Source of the DNA: Abditibacterium sp.
GTDB lineage: Bacteria; Armatimonadota; Abditibacteriia; Abditibacteriales; Abditibacteriaceae
Reading direction: 5' to 3'
Assembly (NCBI GenBank): GCA_030448265.1
Contig: JAUJNG010000004.1
Coordinates: 21,061-85,060 of the forward strand
Length of the DNA stretch: 64,000 bases
Below the pieces are notes generated by a model. It made no database searches. It had not been told where the DNA came from and was given only the letters and a program-made list of their open reading frames with translations. Position numbers and translations under genes: made by a program. Shown here piece after piece: positions 27,607 to 37,188 of the stretch (the first letter of the stretch is position 1; each line of letters begins with the position of its first letter).

Positions 27607-28650
27607 ATGAATCGTAAAGCACTCGTAACCGGCATTACAGGACAAGACGGCTCCTATCTCGCGGAGCTTTTGCTCGACAAGGGCTATGAGGTGCATGGCA
27701 TCGTGCGCCGCGCCTCCACCTTTAACACCTCTCGCATCGACCATCTCTGCGGCGAAGCCAAACATCCCCAATTGCATCTGCATTATGGCGATTTATCGGA
27801 TGGCGCTGCCCTGTCGCGCCTCATCGCCTATACCCTGCCCGACGAGGTCTACAATCTCGGCGCGCAGTCGCACGTCAAAGTGTCGTGGGATCAGGCCGAA
27901 TATACCGCCGATGTGACCGGTCTGGGCGTTTTGCGCCTCCTGGAACTTTTGCGCGATTCGCAGCAGTCTCTGGGCAAGGAAATTCGTTTTTATCAGGCGT
28001 CGAGTTCGGAAATGTTCGGCTCGGCGCCGCCGCCTCAGGGCCTCGACACCCCGTTTCACCCACGCAGCCCCTACGCCTGTGCCAAGGTCTACGGCTTCTG
28101 GCAGACCGTCAACCACCGCGAAAGCTACGATATGTTCGCCTGCAACGGCATCCTGTTCAACCACGAGTCGCCCAGGCGCGGCGAAACCTTCGTGACGCGC
28201 AAAATCACCCGCGCTGTGGGTCGCATCAAAGTGGGACTGCAAAAGAAACTTCTGCTGGGAAATCTCGACGCCAAACGCGACTGGGGACACGCGCGCGACT
28301 ACGTGGAAGCGATGTATTTGATGTTGCAGCACACCCAAGCGCGCGACTATGTGGTGGCGACGGGCGAGGCTTACTCGGTGCGCGAATTCGCCGAAAAAGC
28401 CTTTGAAATAGTGGGTCTGGACGCCGCCGAATTCGTCGAAGTCGATCCGCGCTTTTTCCGGCCCGCCGAAGTCGAATACCTGTTGGGTGAGCCGCAGGAC
28501 ACCTTCGACACCCTGAACTGGCGCCCGCGCACTTCGTTCGATGAACTGGTGCGCGAAATGGTCGAAGCCGATCTGGAAATGGCCCAGCGCGAAAAACTGT
28601 TGCAGGACGCGGGACTGGTGGGTGCCATGAGCGGCATCGGCAATGAATAA
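27607..28650 (+). CDS. gmd: GDP-mannose 4,6-dehydratase
   Basis: A 347-residue SDR-fold enzyme that turns GDP-mannose into GDP-4-keto-6-deoxymannose, the first step to GDP-L-fucose. [16 protein letters not shown] is the NAD(P) motif, and [14 protein letters not shown] is the family dimer segment. The catalytic Tyr-x3-Lys is in [11 protein letters not shown] and [15 protein letters not shown] follows. The start has no SD: the upstream bases are pyrimidine-rich. The next gene, fcl, begins 10 bp after the stop. Confidence 0.97.
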   Translation: MNRKALVTGITGQDGSYLAELLLDKGYEVHGIVRRASTFNTSRIDHLCGEAKHPQLHLHYGDLSDGAALSRLIAYTLPDEVYNLGAQSHVKVSWDQAEYTADVTGLGVLRLLELLRDSQQSLGKEIRFYQASSSEMFGSAPPPQGLDTPFHPRSPYACAKVYGFWQTVNHRESYDMFACNGILFNHESPRRGETFVTRKITRAVGRIKVGLQKKLLLGNLDAKRDWGHARDYVEAMYLMLQHTQARDYVVATGEAYSVREFAEKAFEIVGLDAAEFVEVDPRFFRPAEVEYLLGEPQDTFDTLNWRPRTSFDELVREMVEADLEMAQREKLLQDAGLVGAMSGIGNE

Positions 28651-28660
28651 AGGGTATCCA

Positions 28661-29617
28661 ATGAGTCACGACTTGGCGCGCGACGCCAAAATCTACGTCG
28701 CCGGACATCGAGGTTTGGTAGGCGGCGCCCTGATGCGCCGTCTCGAAACCGAAGGCTTCTCCAATCTGGTCACGCGCACTTCGCAAGAGCTGGATTTGCG
28801 CGATCAGGCCGCCGTTTTCCGGTTTTTCGACCTCGAAAAGCCCGATTACGTGCTTCTGGCGGCGGCCAAAGTGGGCGGGATTATGGCCAACTCCACATAT
28901 CCAGCGCAGTTCATCTACGAGAACATCATGATCGCCGCCAATATCGTGGAGGCCTCACACCGCGCCGGCGTCAAGAAGCTGCTCAACCTCGGTTCGAGCT
29001 GCATTTATCCCAAAATGGCGCCACAGCCGCTCAAAGAAGAGTATCTTTTGACCGGCCCGCTCGAAGAAACCAACCGCGCCTACGCCGTCGCCAAAATCGC
29101 TGCCATCGAGCTGTGCGACCATTATCGCACGCAATACGGCAGCGATTTCATTTCGGCAATGCCCACCAACCTCTACGGGCCCCACGACAACTTCAACCTG
29201 CAAAATTCGCACGTTTTGCCTGCCCTGCTTCGCAAAATGCACGACGCCAAAGCCTGCGGCGCCGATGTCGTCGAAATCTGGGGCAGCGGCACGCCCAAAC
29301 GCGAGTTTCTGCATTCCGACGACCTGGCCGACGCCTGCCTCTATTTGCTGGAAAATTACAGTGCGCCTGGCCCCATCAACGTCGGGACGGGCGAAGATTT
29401 GTCGATCCGCGATCTGGCGCTACTCATCAAAGAGGTCGTGGAATTCGAAGGCGAACTGGTCTTCGACGCGAGCAAACCCGACGGCACGCCGCGCAAACTG
29501 ATGGACGTTTCCAGACTCGAAAACGCGGGTTGGAAAGCCAAAATCGGACTGCACGAGGGGCTTACGAATACTTACAGTTGGTTTTTGGAGAATATCGAAG
29601 CGCTGCCGCACCGATAA
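28661..29617 (+). CDS. fcl: GDP-L-fucose synthase
   Basis: A 318-residue SDR epimerase-reductase that converts the Gmd product to GDP-L-fucose with NADPH. AGHRGLVGGALMRRL is the cofactor motif, NLGSSCIYPK carries the Ser and YAVAKIAAIE the Tyr-Lys pair. ATG 28661 is chosen because aaaggg lies 8-10 bases upstream; an earlier ATG at 28643 overlaps the end of gmd. Gmd and Fcl together give a complete GDP-fucose branch. Confidence 0.96.
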   Translation: MSHDLARDAKIYVAGHRGLVGGALMRRLETEGFSNLVTRTSQELDLRDQAAVFRFFDLEKPDYVLLAAAKVGGIMANSTYPAQFIYENIMIAANIVEASHRAGVKKLLNLGSSCIYPKMAPQPLKEEYLLTGPLEETNRAYAVAKIAAIELCDHYRTQYGSDFISAMPTNLYGPHDNFNLQNSHVLPALLRKMHDAKACGADVVEIWGSGTPKREFLHSDDLADACLYLLENYSAPGPINVGTGEDLSIRDLALLIKEVVEFEGELVFDASKPDGTPRKLMDVSRLENAGWKAKIGLHEGLTNTYSWFLENIEALPHR

Positions 29618-29636
29618 GTTATTCAAACCAAAAACA

Positions 29637-29668
29637 AAGCCCCGACGAATGGTTTCGTCGGGGCTTTT
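29637..29668 (+). terminator. Intrinsic terminator after fcl
   Basis: aagccccgacgaa pairs perfectly with ttcgtcggggctt around the loop tggt and is followed by tt. This ends the GT4-gmd-fcl unit. Confidence 0.92.
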
Positions 29669-29698
29669 AACGTTTGACGAGCGGGAGTGTCAAAATAA

Positions 29699-29745
29699 TT
29701 GCGCCCTCTTCCAATCTCCACTTTCCCGATTGGAAGAGGGCGCAA
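29699..29745. repeat. Intergenic palindrome
   Basis: ttgcgccctcttccaatc pairs with gattggaagagggcgcaa around an 11-base loop. I see no second copy in the window. It lies between the fcl terminator and the family B repeat. Confidence 0.8.
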
Positions 29746-29771
29746 CCCCGCCTGGAGCGTAAGCCCTCAAA

Positions 29772-29870
29772 TAACCACAGAGGCACGGAGACACAGAGTC
29801 TTTTGAGTGGACGCCCGTCACGCTTTTTTCACCCTTGTTTTTCTCTGTGTCTCCGTGCCTCTGTGGTTTA
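29772..29870. repeat. Family B inverted repeat, third copy
   Basis: The arms taaccacagaggcacggaga and complement match the other family B members except for one base in each arm (gaggcac for gagacac). The change is compensated on the opposite arm, so the hairpin is kept. Confidence 0.9.
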
Positions 29871-29911
29871 TTTATTGACACACTCCATCGAAGAGGCTGG
29901 CTGCTTTTCCC

Positions 29912-31237
29912 ATGATACGATTGTCCACACGCTTACTGTTGCCATTGTTTTGCACTCTGTTCACGTGCCTTGCGCTCGCGCAAAATGCTCCCGCCAATCG
30001 CCCTCCCGCAGTCGAAGTGCGTCAGGCAATCGCGGGGCTGGTGTTGGACGAAAACGGCGAAGCGGTCGCGGGCGCCACGATTCAAGCGTTCACGGCGCAG
30101 GGCGTCGCTCTGCAACCCGCTTTCAGCGACGCGCAGGGCCGTTTCGCCATCGGTTTTTTGCCTCCCAAGGTTTCGTTTCCCGATTTTTACGTTGTGCAGG
30201 CCAAAGCGCCCGACTTCCCGCCCGCTTATGCCCTCGCCTCGCAAACCGGCGACGAAACCGTGACGATTCGGCTGGGACAAAACGCGCCGCTTCGCCTGCG
30301 AGTGCAGGACGAAGCGGGCAAGCCGGTCGAAGGCGCCAAAATCACCCCGACGCAGCGCACACTGCCGCGAATTGATGGCCGAGGCAACGGCGTTTTGCCC
30401 GCCGTTTCATTGGGGGGCATTGAGGCCGTCGAAACCAACGCGGCGGGCGATGCGACGTTTCCCGCCCTGCCCCACCAGGGCGCCATTGAACTCAAAATCG
30501 CTCATCCCAACTGGGCCACCAACATTGTAACCGTAGATTTGCCGAAAACCGAAGTGATAGATGTGAAATTGGAGCGTGCCGCCTCGTTTGGGGGCCGCGT
30601 TTTTCTGGGCGACGAACCGATGCTTGGTTTGCCGCTTCAAATCAAGATGCAGGCTCTGGGGGGGCCTTTTGCGCGCGCTGTCAACTGGCGCGGCGCCAAT
30701 GTGCGCGAGGACGGCACTTTTCTGGTGAAAAATCTGCCCTCGCTGGAACAGATGGGCGTGGATCGCTACAGTTGGCACCTCGAACACATCCACAAACAAA
30801 AGCCGCTGCCTGGCGGCGCGACTTACTCGCAGATCGGTGGCTTCACCGCTCTTCTCACTCTCCCACGCAACGGGCGCACCGAGCGATGGGCGTCTTTTCT
30901 TCATACCGATTTGGTTTACAAGGCGGGCGAACAGGTCAAGCTCGACATCCATCTGGTGCCCTACGCCCTGGTGCGCGGCCAGATTCCCGAAGCCGAAAAA
31001 CTTCAGGGCGCCATCGAATTCGAGGTGCGAGACCCGCGTTCGTTCTACGGCGGTGGCGACCGGTTTCGTCCCGATGCAAACGGCGCTTTTTCGCGCCCCA
31101 TTCCAACCGGTGATGTGTCGATTCGCGTCAAGCGCAACGGCAGAATCGTTGGCTATCTTCATGTCGAAGCGCTGGAGCCGCACGAAGAACGCGATTTGAT
31201 TTGGAAACTTGAATCGGAGCCGTTGCAAAAAAAATGA
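29912..31237 (+). CDS. Secreted carboxypeptidase-regulatory-like protein
   Basis: A 441-residue exported protein with a signal peptide (residues 1-23, ending ALA). It has two or more transthyretin-like repeats: IAGLVLDENGEAVAGATIQ at about residue 40 and LRVQDEAGKPVEGAKI at about 130. A third related stretch follows near residue 200, with a beta-rich C-terminus. It shares the general domain type, not clear sequence identity, with the gene at 18851-19735. The function is unknown. It stands alone between palindromes. Confidence 0.75.
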   Translation: MIRLSTRLLLPLFCTLFTCLALAQNAPANRPPAVEVRQAIAGLVLDENGEAVAGATIQAFTAQGVALQPAFSDAQGRFAIGFLPPKVSFPDFYVVQAKAPDFPPAYALASQTGDETVTIRLGQNAPLRLRVQDEAGKPVEGAKITPTQRTLPRIDGRGNGVLPAVSLGGIEAVETNAAGDATFPALPHQGAIELKIAHPNWATNIVTVDLPKTEVIDVKLERAASFGGRVFLGDEPMLGLPLQIKMQALGGPFARAVNWRGANVREDGTFLVKNLPSLEQMGVDRYSWHLEHIHKQKPLPGGATYSQIGGFTALLTLPRNGRTERWASFLHTDLVYKAGEQVKLDIHLVPYALVRGQIPEAEKLQGAIEFEVRDPRSFYGGGDRFRPDANGAFSRPIPTGDVSIRVKRNGRIVGYLHVEALEPHEERDLIWKLESEPLQKK

Positions 31238-31247
31238 ATACGTCACT

Positions 31248-31383
31248 CCAGCGAATAAATTCGCCGCAAAGGGGAGCAAAGTCCGCCTGCGCGGACTGTC
31301 AATCTGTCAGGCTTTCGGGAATCTGAGGGGTTGCAACCTGCGAAGGCAGGTTTTGTAGGGTTTGCGGCGAATTTATTCGCTGG
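31248..31383. repeat. Inverted repeat with nested hairpins
   Basis: The outer arms ccagcgaataaattcgccgc and complement enclose inner hairpins, including tccgcctgcgcgga and aacctgcgaaggcaggtt. It separates the convergent genes ending at 31237 and 31405 and may act as a two-way terminator. Confidence 0.88.
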
Positions 31384-31404
31384 CAAGGTGGCAACTGGGG
31401 TTAG

Positions 31405-33597
31405 TTAAATCGCCGCCAGATAAACGATGGTCAGATCGTCGCTTTGCGGCGCGTCGCCGACGTGAAGCGAAACGGCTTCGTCGAGGTGCAGCATTTCATC
31501 GGGTTCGTGATCGGTGGGGCCGCCGGCGACATGGGGCAAGTTGTGGCCGTTTTGAAAAATCGGGGTTTGGTCGGCCAGACACGACAGAATCCGCTCCATA
31601 CCGAACTCTTCGCCCTTGGAGTTCATCGCTTCGGTGAGGCCGTCGGTGAACATGAGCAGGCGGTCGCCGGAATGAAGTTCGATGGTGTTGACTTCGAGCA
31701 AATCCGAAAAATCGGGCGAGCCGATGACGCCGAGGGCGAAACCGTCGGGCGAGAGAATATCGACAGTTTGCGCGGCGTCGTTGTGAGTGACCACGAGCGG
31801 TTCGTGTCCGGCGCGCGCCCAGGAGAATTTTTTGGTGGAGATTTCCAGAATGCCGTAAACGCAGGTCACGAACATATCGCGGCGCAAATCGGCTTCGATA
31901 AAAGCGTTGACGCGGCTGAGAACGTCGCGCACGTCGTGATTGCCCATCGCCTGGGTGCGAAACGCGGAGCGAATCATCGCCACCACAAGGGCGGCGTAAA
32001 CGCCCTTACCCGAAACGTCGGCCACCACGATGCCGAGATGGTCTTCATCGACCCAGAAAAAGTCGTAGTAATCGCCGCCGACTTCGAGGGCCGAGGTGCC
32101 GCGCGCCGCGATTTCAAAACCAGGAATGGTGGGGCAGTGTTCGGGCAGCAAACGCTGCTGAATGTCGCGCGCGATTTGCAGATCGCGGCGCAAACGCTCC
32201 TGCTCGGCGACTTCGACGGTGAGCATCGCGTTGTTGACGCTCAGCGAAGCCTGATCCGCCAGGGCTTGCAGCAGCGACTGGTCGTCGGTTCCGAAACTGC
32301 TGCGCTGCTTGTTCAAAACCGCCATCACGCCCAGGGTTTCATCGCGCACGCGAAGCGGCACCACCAGCATGGAGCGGTTACGCATATATTCGGTCGTGCT
32401 GCCGATCATGATGCCTTCGGCGCGCACATCTTCAATCAGCACACCGCGCCCGCTTTTGGCGACCTGGCCGATGATGCCTTCGCCGAGGGCAAAGCTCTGG
32501 GCGCGCATTTCTTCTTCCAGTTCTTCGGTGCGCCGCTCCGATGACTTGATGCGCGACTCGACATACATTGGCGGGAAAAAGTTGAGCACGATGCGCGGCA
32601 GCAGAGTGTCTTTTTTCTCGTTGACGAGGTAAATCGCGCCCGCCGAGGCTTCGGTCGAGTCGAGCGCCGATTCGAGAATGATTTTCAGCACCGCATCGAC
32701 TTCGACATCGGCGGTAAAAGCCGCGCCCAGGCGCTTCAAAAAAGTGAAAATGACGGTGCGCTCTCGTCCCAGACGGTGGCGCGACATTTCCATGCTCTCG
32801 TAATCGTTGAGCGTGCCGCGCGCAATCGCTGCCACCAAAACCGCAAAGGCCACGAACAAACCGAGCGGTCGCAGAGCGGGATTGGAAAAGACATCGCCCA
32901 CTGTGGGCAGCAAAAACCAGGCGCCCACAAAAAGGTAAAGCGTTGTCGAACCGAGAAAAAGCAGGCCGGCGGGCACCTGTTTTTCCTCGCGGTGGCGCAG
33001 CGCGAGCAGCAAAAACAGCAGCAGTCCCGCGCGCGAAATCAACGTTGCCCAGGTCAGCACACGCTGCGAATAGTCGCCAAACGAACCGACGACATAAAGC
33101 AGCAGCAGCAGCGCCCAGACCGAGATGAAAGCGGCCAGCAGAGAAGTGGGGAAAACGGCGCTGTCGCTTTTGGACGATTTCCAATCGCACAGCAGCGCGA
33201 ATGCCAGCATCGCCAGACCGATAGCTTCGAGAAACCCCAGCCAGGGCTGCAAAGCGATGGCGAGACGCACGCTTTCGGTGCTGGCGCCGGTATGCCACCA
33301 GTTGAGCCAGCTCGTCCAGTCGCCAGGCTGGGAAACCGAAGCGGACAGAATCACCGACAAAAACTGGCGCAGCCCCAGAATGCCCAGGGCGAAAAGCAAA
33401 CGCGAGTATTGGCTGCGGCGGCGGCGAGCGGCGGCGAAATATTCGTGAGACGGCTTTTCCTCCAGATTGAAATAGAGGTAAAGATATTCGCGGCGCCGCG
33501 CCGCGTTCCAGTCGAAATAGGCGAAAAGAAAGCCCGCGCTCGTCAACAGGAGGTTGAGAACGCTCAGAGCGAAGATGACTGTCGGTGTTGAAACCAT
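31405..33597 (-). CDS. Membrane GAF-SpoIIE (PPM) phosphatase
   Basis: A 730-residue signalling protein. About eight hydrophobic segments occupy residues 5-270. A GAF domain follows (about 290-460; GEGIIGQVAKSGRGVLIEDV). After a short coiled linker (QERLRRDLQIARDIQQRLLP) comes a PPM/SpoIIE Ser/Thr phosphatase domain (about 500-730) with metal-site motifs GGDYYDFF, VADVSGKGVYAALV and MFTDGLTEA, and the C-terminal DDLT. Such proteins usually dephosphorylate anti-sigma-factor antagonists. No partner is nearby. ATG 33597 is preferred over the TTG at 33663. Confidence 0.9.
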   Translation of the reverse strand: MVSTPTVIFALSVLNLLLTSAGFLFAYFDWNAARRREYLYLYFNLEEKPSHEYFAAARRRRSQYSRLLFALGILGLRQFLSVILSASVSQPGDWTSWLNWWHTGASTESVRLAIALQPWLGFLEAIGLAMLAFALLCDWKSSKSDSAVFPTSLLAAFISVWALLLLLYVVGSFGDYSQRVLTWATLISRAGLLLFLLLALRHREEKQVPAGLLFLGSTTLYLFVGAWFLLPTVGDVFSNPALRPLGLFVAFAVLVAAIARGTLNDYESMEMSRHRLGRERTVIFTFLKRLGAAFTADVEVDAVLKIILESALDSTEASAGAIYLVNEKKDTLLPRIVLNFFPPMYVESRIKSSERRTEELEEEMRAQSFALGEGIIGQVAKSGRGVLIEDVRAEGIMIGSTTEYMRNRSMLVVPLRVRDETLGVMAVLNKQRSSFGTDDQSLLQALADQASLSVNNAMLTVEVAEQERLRRDLQIARDIQQRLLPEHCPTIPGFEIAARGTSALEVGGDYYDFFWVDEDHLGIVVADVSGKGVYAALVVAMIRSAFRTQAMGNHDVRDVLSRVNAFIEADLRRDMFVTCVYGILEISTKKFSWARAGHEPLVVTHNDAAQTVDILSPDGFALGVIGSPDFSDLLEVNTIELHSGDRLLMFTDGLTEAMNSKGEEFGMERILSCLADQTPIFQNGHNLPHVAGGPTDHEPDEMLHLDEAVSLHVGDAPQSDDLTIVYLAAI

Positions 33598-33751
33598 GAC
33601 CGCGCGGGGAGCGCCTCTGCGAGAAATTTCGGGGAGAAATCTTCGCAGGGCCTCAAACGCCAAATGGGGATGTGTTGCCTACGCCGTCCGGCTTCCCAGG
33701 TTCAGGGAAAACAGCGCGAAAAAACACCCTTCGATGCAGTTGTCCGGCCTC

Positions 33752-33781
33752 ATTATATCACGAGGATTCCGCCTTTGTAAA
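33752..33781 (-). promoter_or_regulatory. Sigma-70-type promoter for the SpoIIE phosphatase gene
   Basis: On the minus strand TTTACA (33776-33781) is followed by an 18-bp spacer and TATAAT (33752-33757). The expected start near 33745 leaves a leader of about 150 nt. The remainder of 33598-33954 holds no gene I can support. Confidence 0.75.
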
Positions 33782-33954
33782 AGGTTGAAATTTCGCGGGG
33801 CACTTCGACCCCAGGGGCAAGACTTTGGCCGCTTCATCACGGAATTGTCAAGCTGGCCCTTTGAGCATGATTTCTCCGTTCGCGGCGGCATTTTTTGCCG
33901 TTTTTGGGAATTTAGGGCTAACTTGGTTCCCAGTCCCATTTTCCAGACCCCATC

Positions 33955-35754
33955 ATGCAAATTTCCTCTCCCCACAACCGCCTTCGCACCCCGCTTCCCA
34001 AAATCGGCATCCGTCCCACCATCGACGGGCGCCTGGGAGGCGTGCGCGAATCGCTCGAAGACCAGACCATGAACATGGCCAAAAACGTCGCCGCGCTCAT
34101 CGCCGCTAACATCAAACACGCCTGCGGCCTTCCCGTCGAAGTCGTCATCGCCGATTCGACGATTGGCGGGGTTTCCGAAGCCGCGCAGTGCGCCGCCAAA
34201 TTCGAGCGCGAAGGCGTGGGCGTCTCCCTCACCGTGACACCGGCGTGGTGCTACGGCAGCGAAACCATGGACATGAACCCGCACACGCCCAAAGCGGTGT
34301 GGGGCTTCAACGGAACCGAGCGTCCTGGCGCGGTGTATCTGGCCGCCGCGCTCGCCGGACACGCTCAAAAAGGACTTCCCGCCTTTGGAATTTACGGCCA
34401 CGACGTGCAGGACGCGACCGACACCACGATTCCCCACGACGTGCGCGACAAAATCCTCACCTTTTGCCGCGCCGGACTCGCCGCCGCCACGATGCGCGGC
34501 ACCAGTTATCTCGCGATGGGCGGCACTTCGATGGGCATCGCCGGATCGCAGGTTTCGCCGCAGTTTTTCGAGGATTATCTGGGAATGCGAAGTGAATCGG
34601 TCGATATGACGGAGTTCATCCGCCGCATCGAACGGGGCATTTTCGACCCCGAAGAGTTTGAAATCGCGCTCGCCTGGGTCAAGGAAAACTGCCAGGAGGG
34701 CGCGGACATCAACGACGCATCCGCCCAGCGCACGCGCGAGCAAAAAGACGCCGACTGGGAATACGTCGTCAAGATGGCGCTCATTGGCCGCGATTTGATG
34801 ATCGGCAACCCCAAACTCAAGGAAATGGGTTTCGGCGAAGAAAGCGAAGGCCACAACGCGCTCGCGTCGGGTTTTCAGGGCCAGCGCCAGTGGACGGACG
34901 CGCGCCCCAACGGCGATTTCATGGAAGCGATTTTGACGACTTCCTTCGACTGGAGCGGCATTCGCCAGCCCTTTATCGTCGCGACGGAAAACGATGCTCT
35001 CAACGGCGCCGGAATGCTTTTCGGCCATCTTCTCACCCAGGGCGAGGCCGCGCTTTTCGCCGATTTACGCACTTTCTGGTCTGCTGAAGCCGTCGAGCGC
35101 GTCACGGGACACCAACTCGAAGGCGCGGCGTCGGGCGGTTTGCTGCATCTCATCAACAGTGGCCCCGCCGCGCTCGATTGGACGGGCGAGGCGCAAATCG
35201 ACGGCAAAAGCGCGCTCAAACCCTGGTATCAACTTTCGGGCGAAGAAGCCCAGAAATGCCTCGACGCCACCAAATGGTGCACGTCGGATCTGGGCTATTT
35301 CCCCGCCGGCGGCTGGTCAACCGATTTCACCACGCGCGGCAATCTGCCGATGACGATGTATCGCATCAATCTGGTCAAAGGTTTGGGGCCGGTTTTGCAA
35401 ATCGCCGAAGGCTATTCGGTGGAACTGCCCGAAAACGTGCATGAGATTCTCGACGCGCGCACCAGCCCGACCTGGCCCACGACCTGGTTCGCCCCGATTC
35501 TGCTCGGCGACGGTGCCTTCCGCGACACCTATTCGGTGATGAACGCCTGGGGCGCCAATCACTGCGTGGCGAGCTACGGCCACATCGGGCGGGATTTGCT
35601 GGCCCTCGCCGCGATTTTGCGGATTCCGGTCGAGATGCACAACGTGCCTGAACAACACGTTTTTCGCCCCGCGAGCTGGAATCGCTTCGGCGGCGCGCAC
35701 GATAAGGGCGCCGATTATCGCGCCTGCGCGACGTATGGGCCGCTTTACGGGTAA
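33955..35754 (+). CDS. fucI: L-fucose isomerase
   Basis: A 599-residue Mn-dependent ketol isomerase converting L-fucose to L-fuculose (also D-arabinose to D-ribulose). [20 protein letters not shown] at the N-terminus and the [27 protein letters not shown] segment are diagnostic. [14 protein letters not shown] carries the acidic metal ligands, and a conserved His lies near the C-terminus. Length matches the family. No fuculokinase or fuculose-phosphate aldolase adjoins it, unlike classic fuc operons. The kinase and aldolase of region 1 are 24 kb away, so a link is only a guess. Confidence 0.95.
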   Translation: MQISSPHNRLRTPLPKIGIRPTIDGRLGGVRESLEDQTMNMAKNVAALIAANIKHACGLPVEVVIADSTIGGVSEAAQCAAKFEREGVGVSLTVTPAWCYGSETMDMNPHTPKAVWGFNGTERPGAVYLAAALAGHAQKGLPAFGIYGHDVQDATDTTIPHDVRDKILTFCRAGLAAATMRGTSYLAMGGTSMGIAGSQVSPQFFEDYLGMRSESVDMTEFIRRIERGIFDPEEFEIALAWVKENCQEGADINDASAQRTREQKDADWEYVVKMALIGRDLMIGNPKLKEMGFGEESEGHNALASGFQGQRQWTDARPNGDFMEAILTTSFDWSGIRQPFIVATENDALNGAGMLFGHLLTQGEAALFADLRTFWSAEAVERVTGHQLEGAASGGLLHLINSGPAALDWTGEAQIDGKSALKPWYQLSGEEAQKCLDATKWCTSDLGYFPAGGWSTDFTTRGNLPMTMYRINLVKGLGPVLQIAEGYSVELPENVHEILDARTSPTWPTTWFAPILLGDGAFRDTYSVMNAWGANHCVASYGHIGRDLLALAAILRIPVEMHNVPEQHVFRPASWNRFGGAHDKGADYRACATYGPLYG

Positions 35755-35822
35755 ATCGAGGACTTGTTTTTCACTGGAATTCCTCGCGCCGCCTAAAAAC
35801 CGCGCTGTTCCGATTAAAATAA

Positions 35823-35852
35823 GAAGCGCCGCCCGAAAGGACGGCGCTTTTT
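35823..35852 (+). terminator. Terminator-like hairpin after fucI, abutting the next start
   Basis: gaagcgccg and cggcgctt frame a GC stem with a small loop, followed by tttttc. It ends only a few bases before ATG 35856. The only SD-like stretch for that gene (aaagga) lies inside the hairpin. Confidence 0.75.
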
Positions 35853-35855
35853 CTC

Positions 35856-36410
35856 ATGCAAACCGAACTCTCCCCGCTCGAAATTCGCCTCAACAACCTC
35901 GAAAAACAGCTCAAGCGCCAGAAAATCACCACGATAGCGCTCTTTCTCGGCGCGATTGTCGCGGTGTCGGCGACGCGCGTGGTGTCGCAAAACTCGGCGC
36001 GCGAAATGTCGCTTCGCACGCTCAAAATTGTCGGGAGCGACGGCAAAACCAAAGTTTTGATTTCCGGCGATGTCGCCATGAACAAGGATGGCGGCTCCAT
36101 CGCCGTTCTTGACAACAAGGAAAATGTGCGGCTTGGCCTCATGGCCGACGCCAAAGGCGGCAGCGTTTCGATTTTGCGCGACGATGCCGAACCGATGGCG
36201 ATTCTGGGCTTCGACGGCGACGGCGGACTGATTGGCCTGAGTTCCAACGGTTCCAAAACGCAGGTCAGCGTCGCCGCGACCAAAGAGGTTTCGGGGCTGG
36301 TGGTGAGCGGGCCCAACGGCAAGGAAAACATCATCGCCGGAGCTGATAAAAGCGGCGGCGTGGTGCAGTTGTTCGATGTCGGCGGGAAGTTGAAGCGGCA
36401 GTTGCCGTGA
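35856..36410 (+). CDS. Membrane-anchored beta-repeat protein, hypothetical
   Basis: A 184-residue protein. Residues 5-22 are a short coiled coil (LEIRLNNLEKQLKRQ), 24-42 a single membrane segment, and the rest short beta repeats of the type VGSDGKTKVLISGD / VLDNKENVRLGLM / LGFDGDGGLIGLSS. This arrangement is common in proteins of unknown function in several phyla. The C-terminal part is probably outside the cytoplasm. Confidence 0.75.
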   Translation: MQTELSPLEIRLNNLEKQLKRQKITTIALFLGAIVAVSATRVVSQNSAREMSLRTLKIVGSDGKTKVLISGDVAMNKDGGSIAVLDNKENVRLGLMADAKGGSVSILRDDAEPMAILGFDGDGGLIGLSSNGSKTQVSVAATKEVSGLVVSGPNGKENIIAGADKSGGVVQLFDVGGKLKRQLP

Positions 36411-36417
36411 GTTTTCC

Positions 36418-36623
36418 CGTCGCTTCGCGTCGGCCCTCACCCGCCGCTTCGCGGCACCCTCGCCCAGAGGGCACCCGCGCAAGCGGGAGAAGGACAGAGC
36501 GCGCAGCTTCAACCGAGCAGTGAATTCACAAATCTGACAGTTTCTCCTTCTCCCGCTCTGCGCGGGTGCCCCTGGGCGTGGGTGCCGCGAAGCGGCGGGT
36601 GAGGGCCGGAGCAAAGCGACGGA
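36418..36623. repeat. Inverted repeat of about 200 bp
   Basis: cgtcgcttcgcgtcggccct at the left has a near-complement at the right (gagggccggagcaaagcgacg). The inner part includes gcgcaagcgggagaagga and tccttctcccgctctgcgcg. It fills the gap between two convergent genes. Confidence 0.85.
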
Positions 36624-36638
36624 AAAAACCGCACGCCT

Positions 36639-37133
36639 CTACTTCCCCATCTTCCGCAACTGCTTCGGAGTCAAATGCCACAACAACCGCGCGCTCGGCG
36701 GCGAAAACTCGATCTCAAGCGCGCAAACTCCCGCTTTTTTCCATTCAATTTCCAGTTTTCCGGCAGAACCACTCAAAAGCTGCGACACAAATCGGCTCAA
36801 ATGCGGCTCGTGCCCGCACAACAGCACCGTCTGCGCCTTCAAACCCGCCAATTTTCGCCGCAGTGACGGCCCATCGTCTTCCATCAACTCGCTCCATTCG
36901 GTGAGCGGCGGCGCTTTTTTGCCGAAAGCGTCGCGCACGATCTGCGCCGTCGCGCGGGCGCGGATTTTGGGACTCGACGCCAGGAAATCGAGCGCGGGCA
37001 CCAGTTCGCCCAGACCCCGCGCGGCGCGATGAGCGCGGTCACGGCCAACGTGAGTCAGGGGACGGTGGAAATCGTCGGGGATCGAAGCGGAAATCGGTTC
37101 GGCGATGCCGTGACGCATGAGAAGCAGAAGCAT
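36639..37133 (-). CDS. sixA: Phosphohistidine phosphatase SixA
   Basis: A 164-residue histidine phosphatase of the short SixA type. LLLLMRHGIAEP holds the phospho-accepting RHG, LASSPKIRARATAQ the second Arg, and LLCGHEPHLSRF the second His. It removes phosphate from His on phosphotransfer proteins. ATG 37133 begins at the family N-terminus. It is divergent from tilS, whose likely true ATG (37137) is only 3 bp away, so each promoter must lie inside the other gene or the starts differ. Confidence 0.9.
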   Translation of the reverse strand: MLLLLMRHGIAEPISASIPDDFHRPLTHVGRDRAHRAARGLGELVPALDFLASSPKIRARATAQIVRDAFGKKAPPLTEWSELMEDDGPSLRRKLAGLKAQTVLLCGHEPHLSRFVSQLLSGSAGKLEIEWKKAGVCALEIEFSPPSARLLWHLTPKQLRKMGK

Positions 37134-37188
37134 AAAATGGGAAGGGTGATCGAAGCCGACGAAAGTGTAGTGCCGCGCGGCGCGCGTT

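Noticed and set aside
27398..31403. A shared 17-base string (27398-27414 and, on the other strand, 31387-31403)
   Set aside because: One exact match of this length between two sites in 64 kb can arise by chance, and neither flank extends the similarity.
33663..33663. TTG 33663 as the start of the SpoIIE phosphatase
   Set aside because: It has no SD, and ATG 33597 begins directly before the first membrane helix, so the shorter form is preferred.
33955..35754. Linking fucI with gmd/fcl as one fucose pathway
   Set aside because: Gmd and Fcl make GDP-fucose from mannose, while FucI is catabolic. They are separated by other genes and promoters, so proximity alone does not support one pathway.
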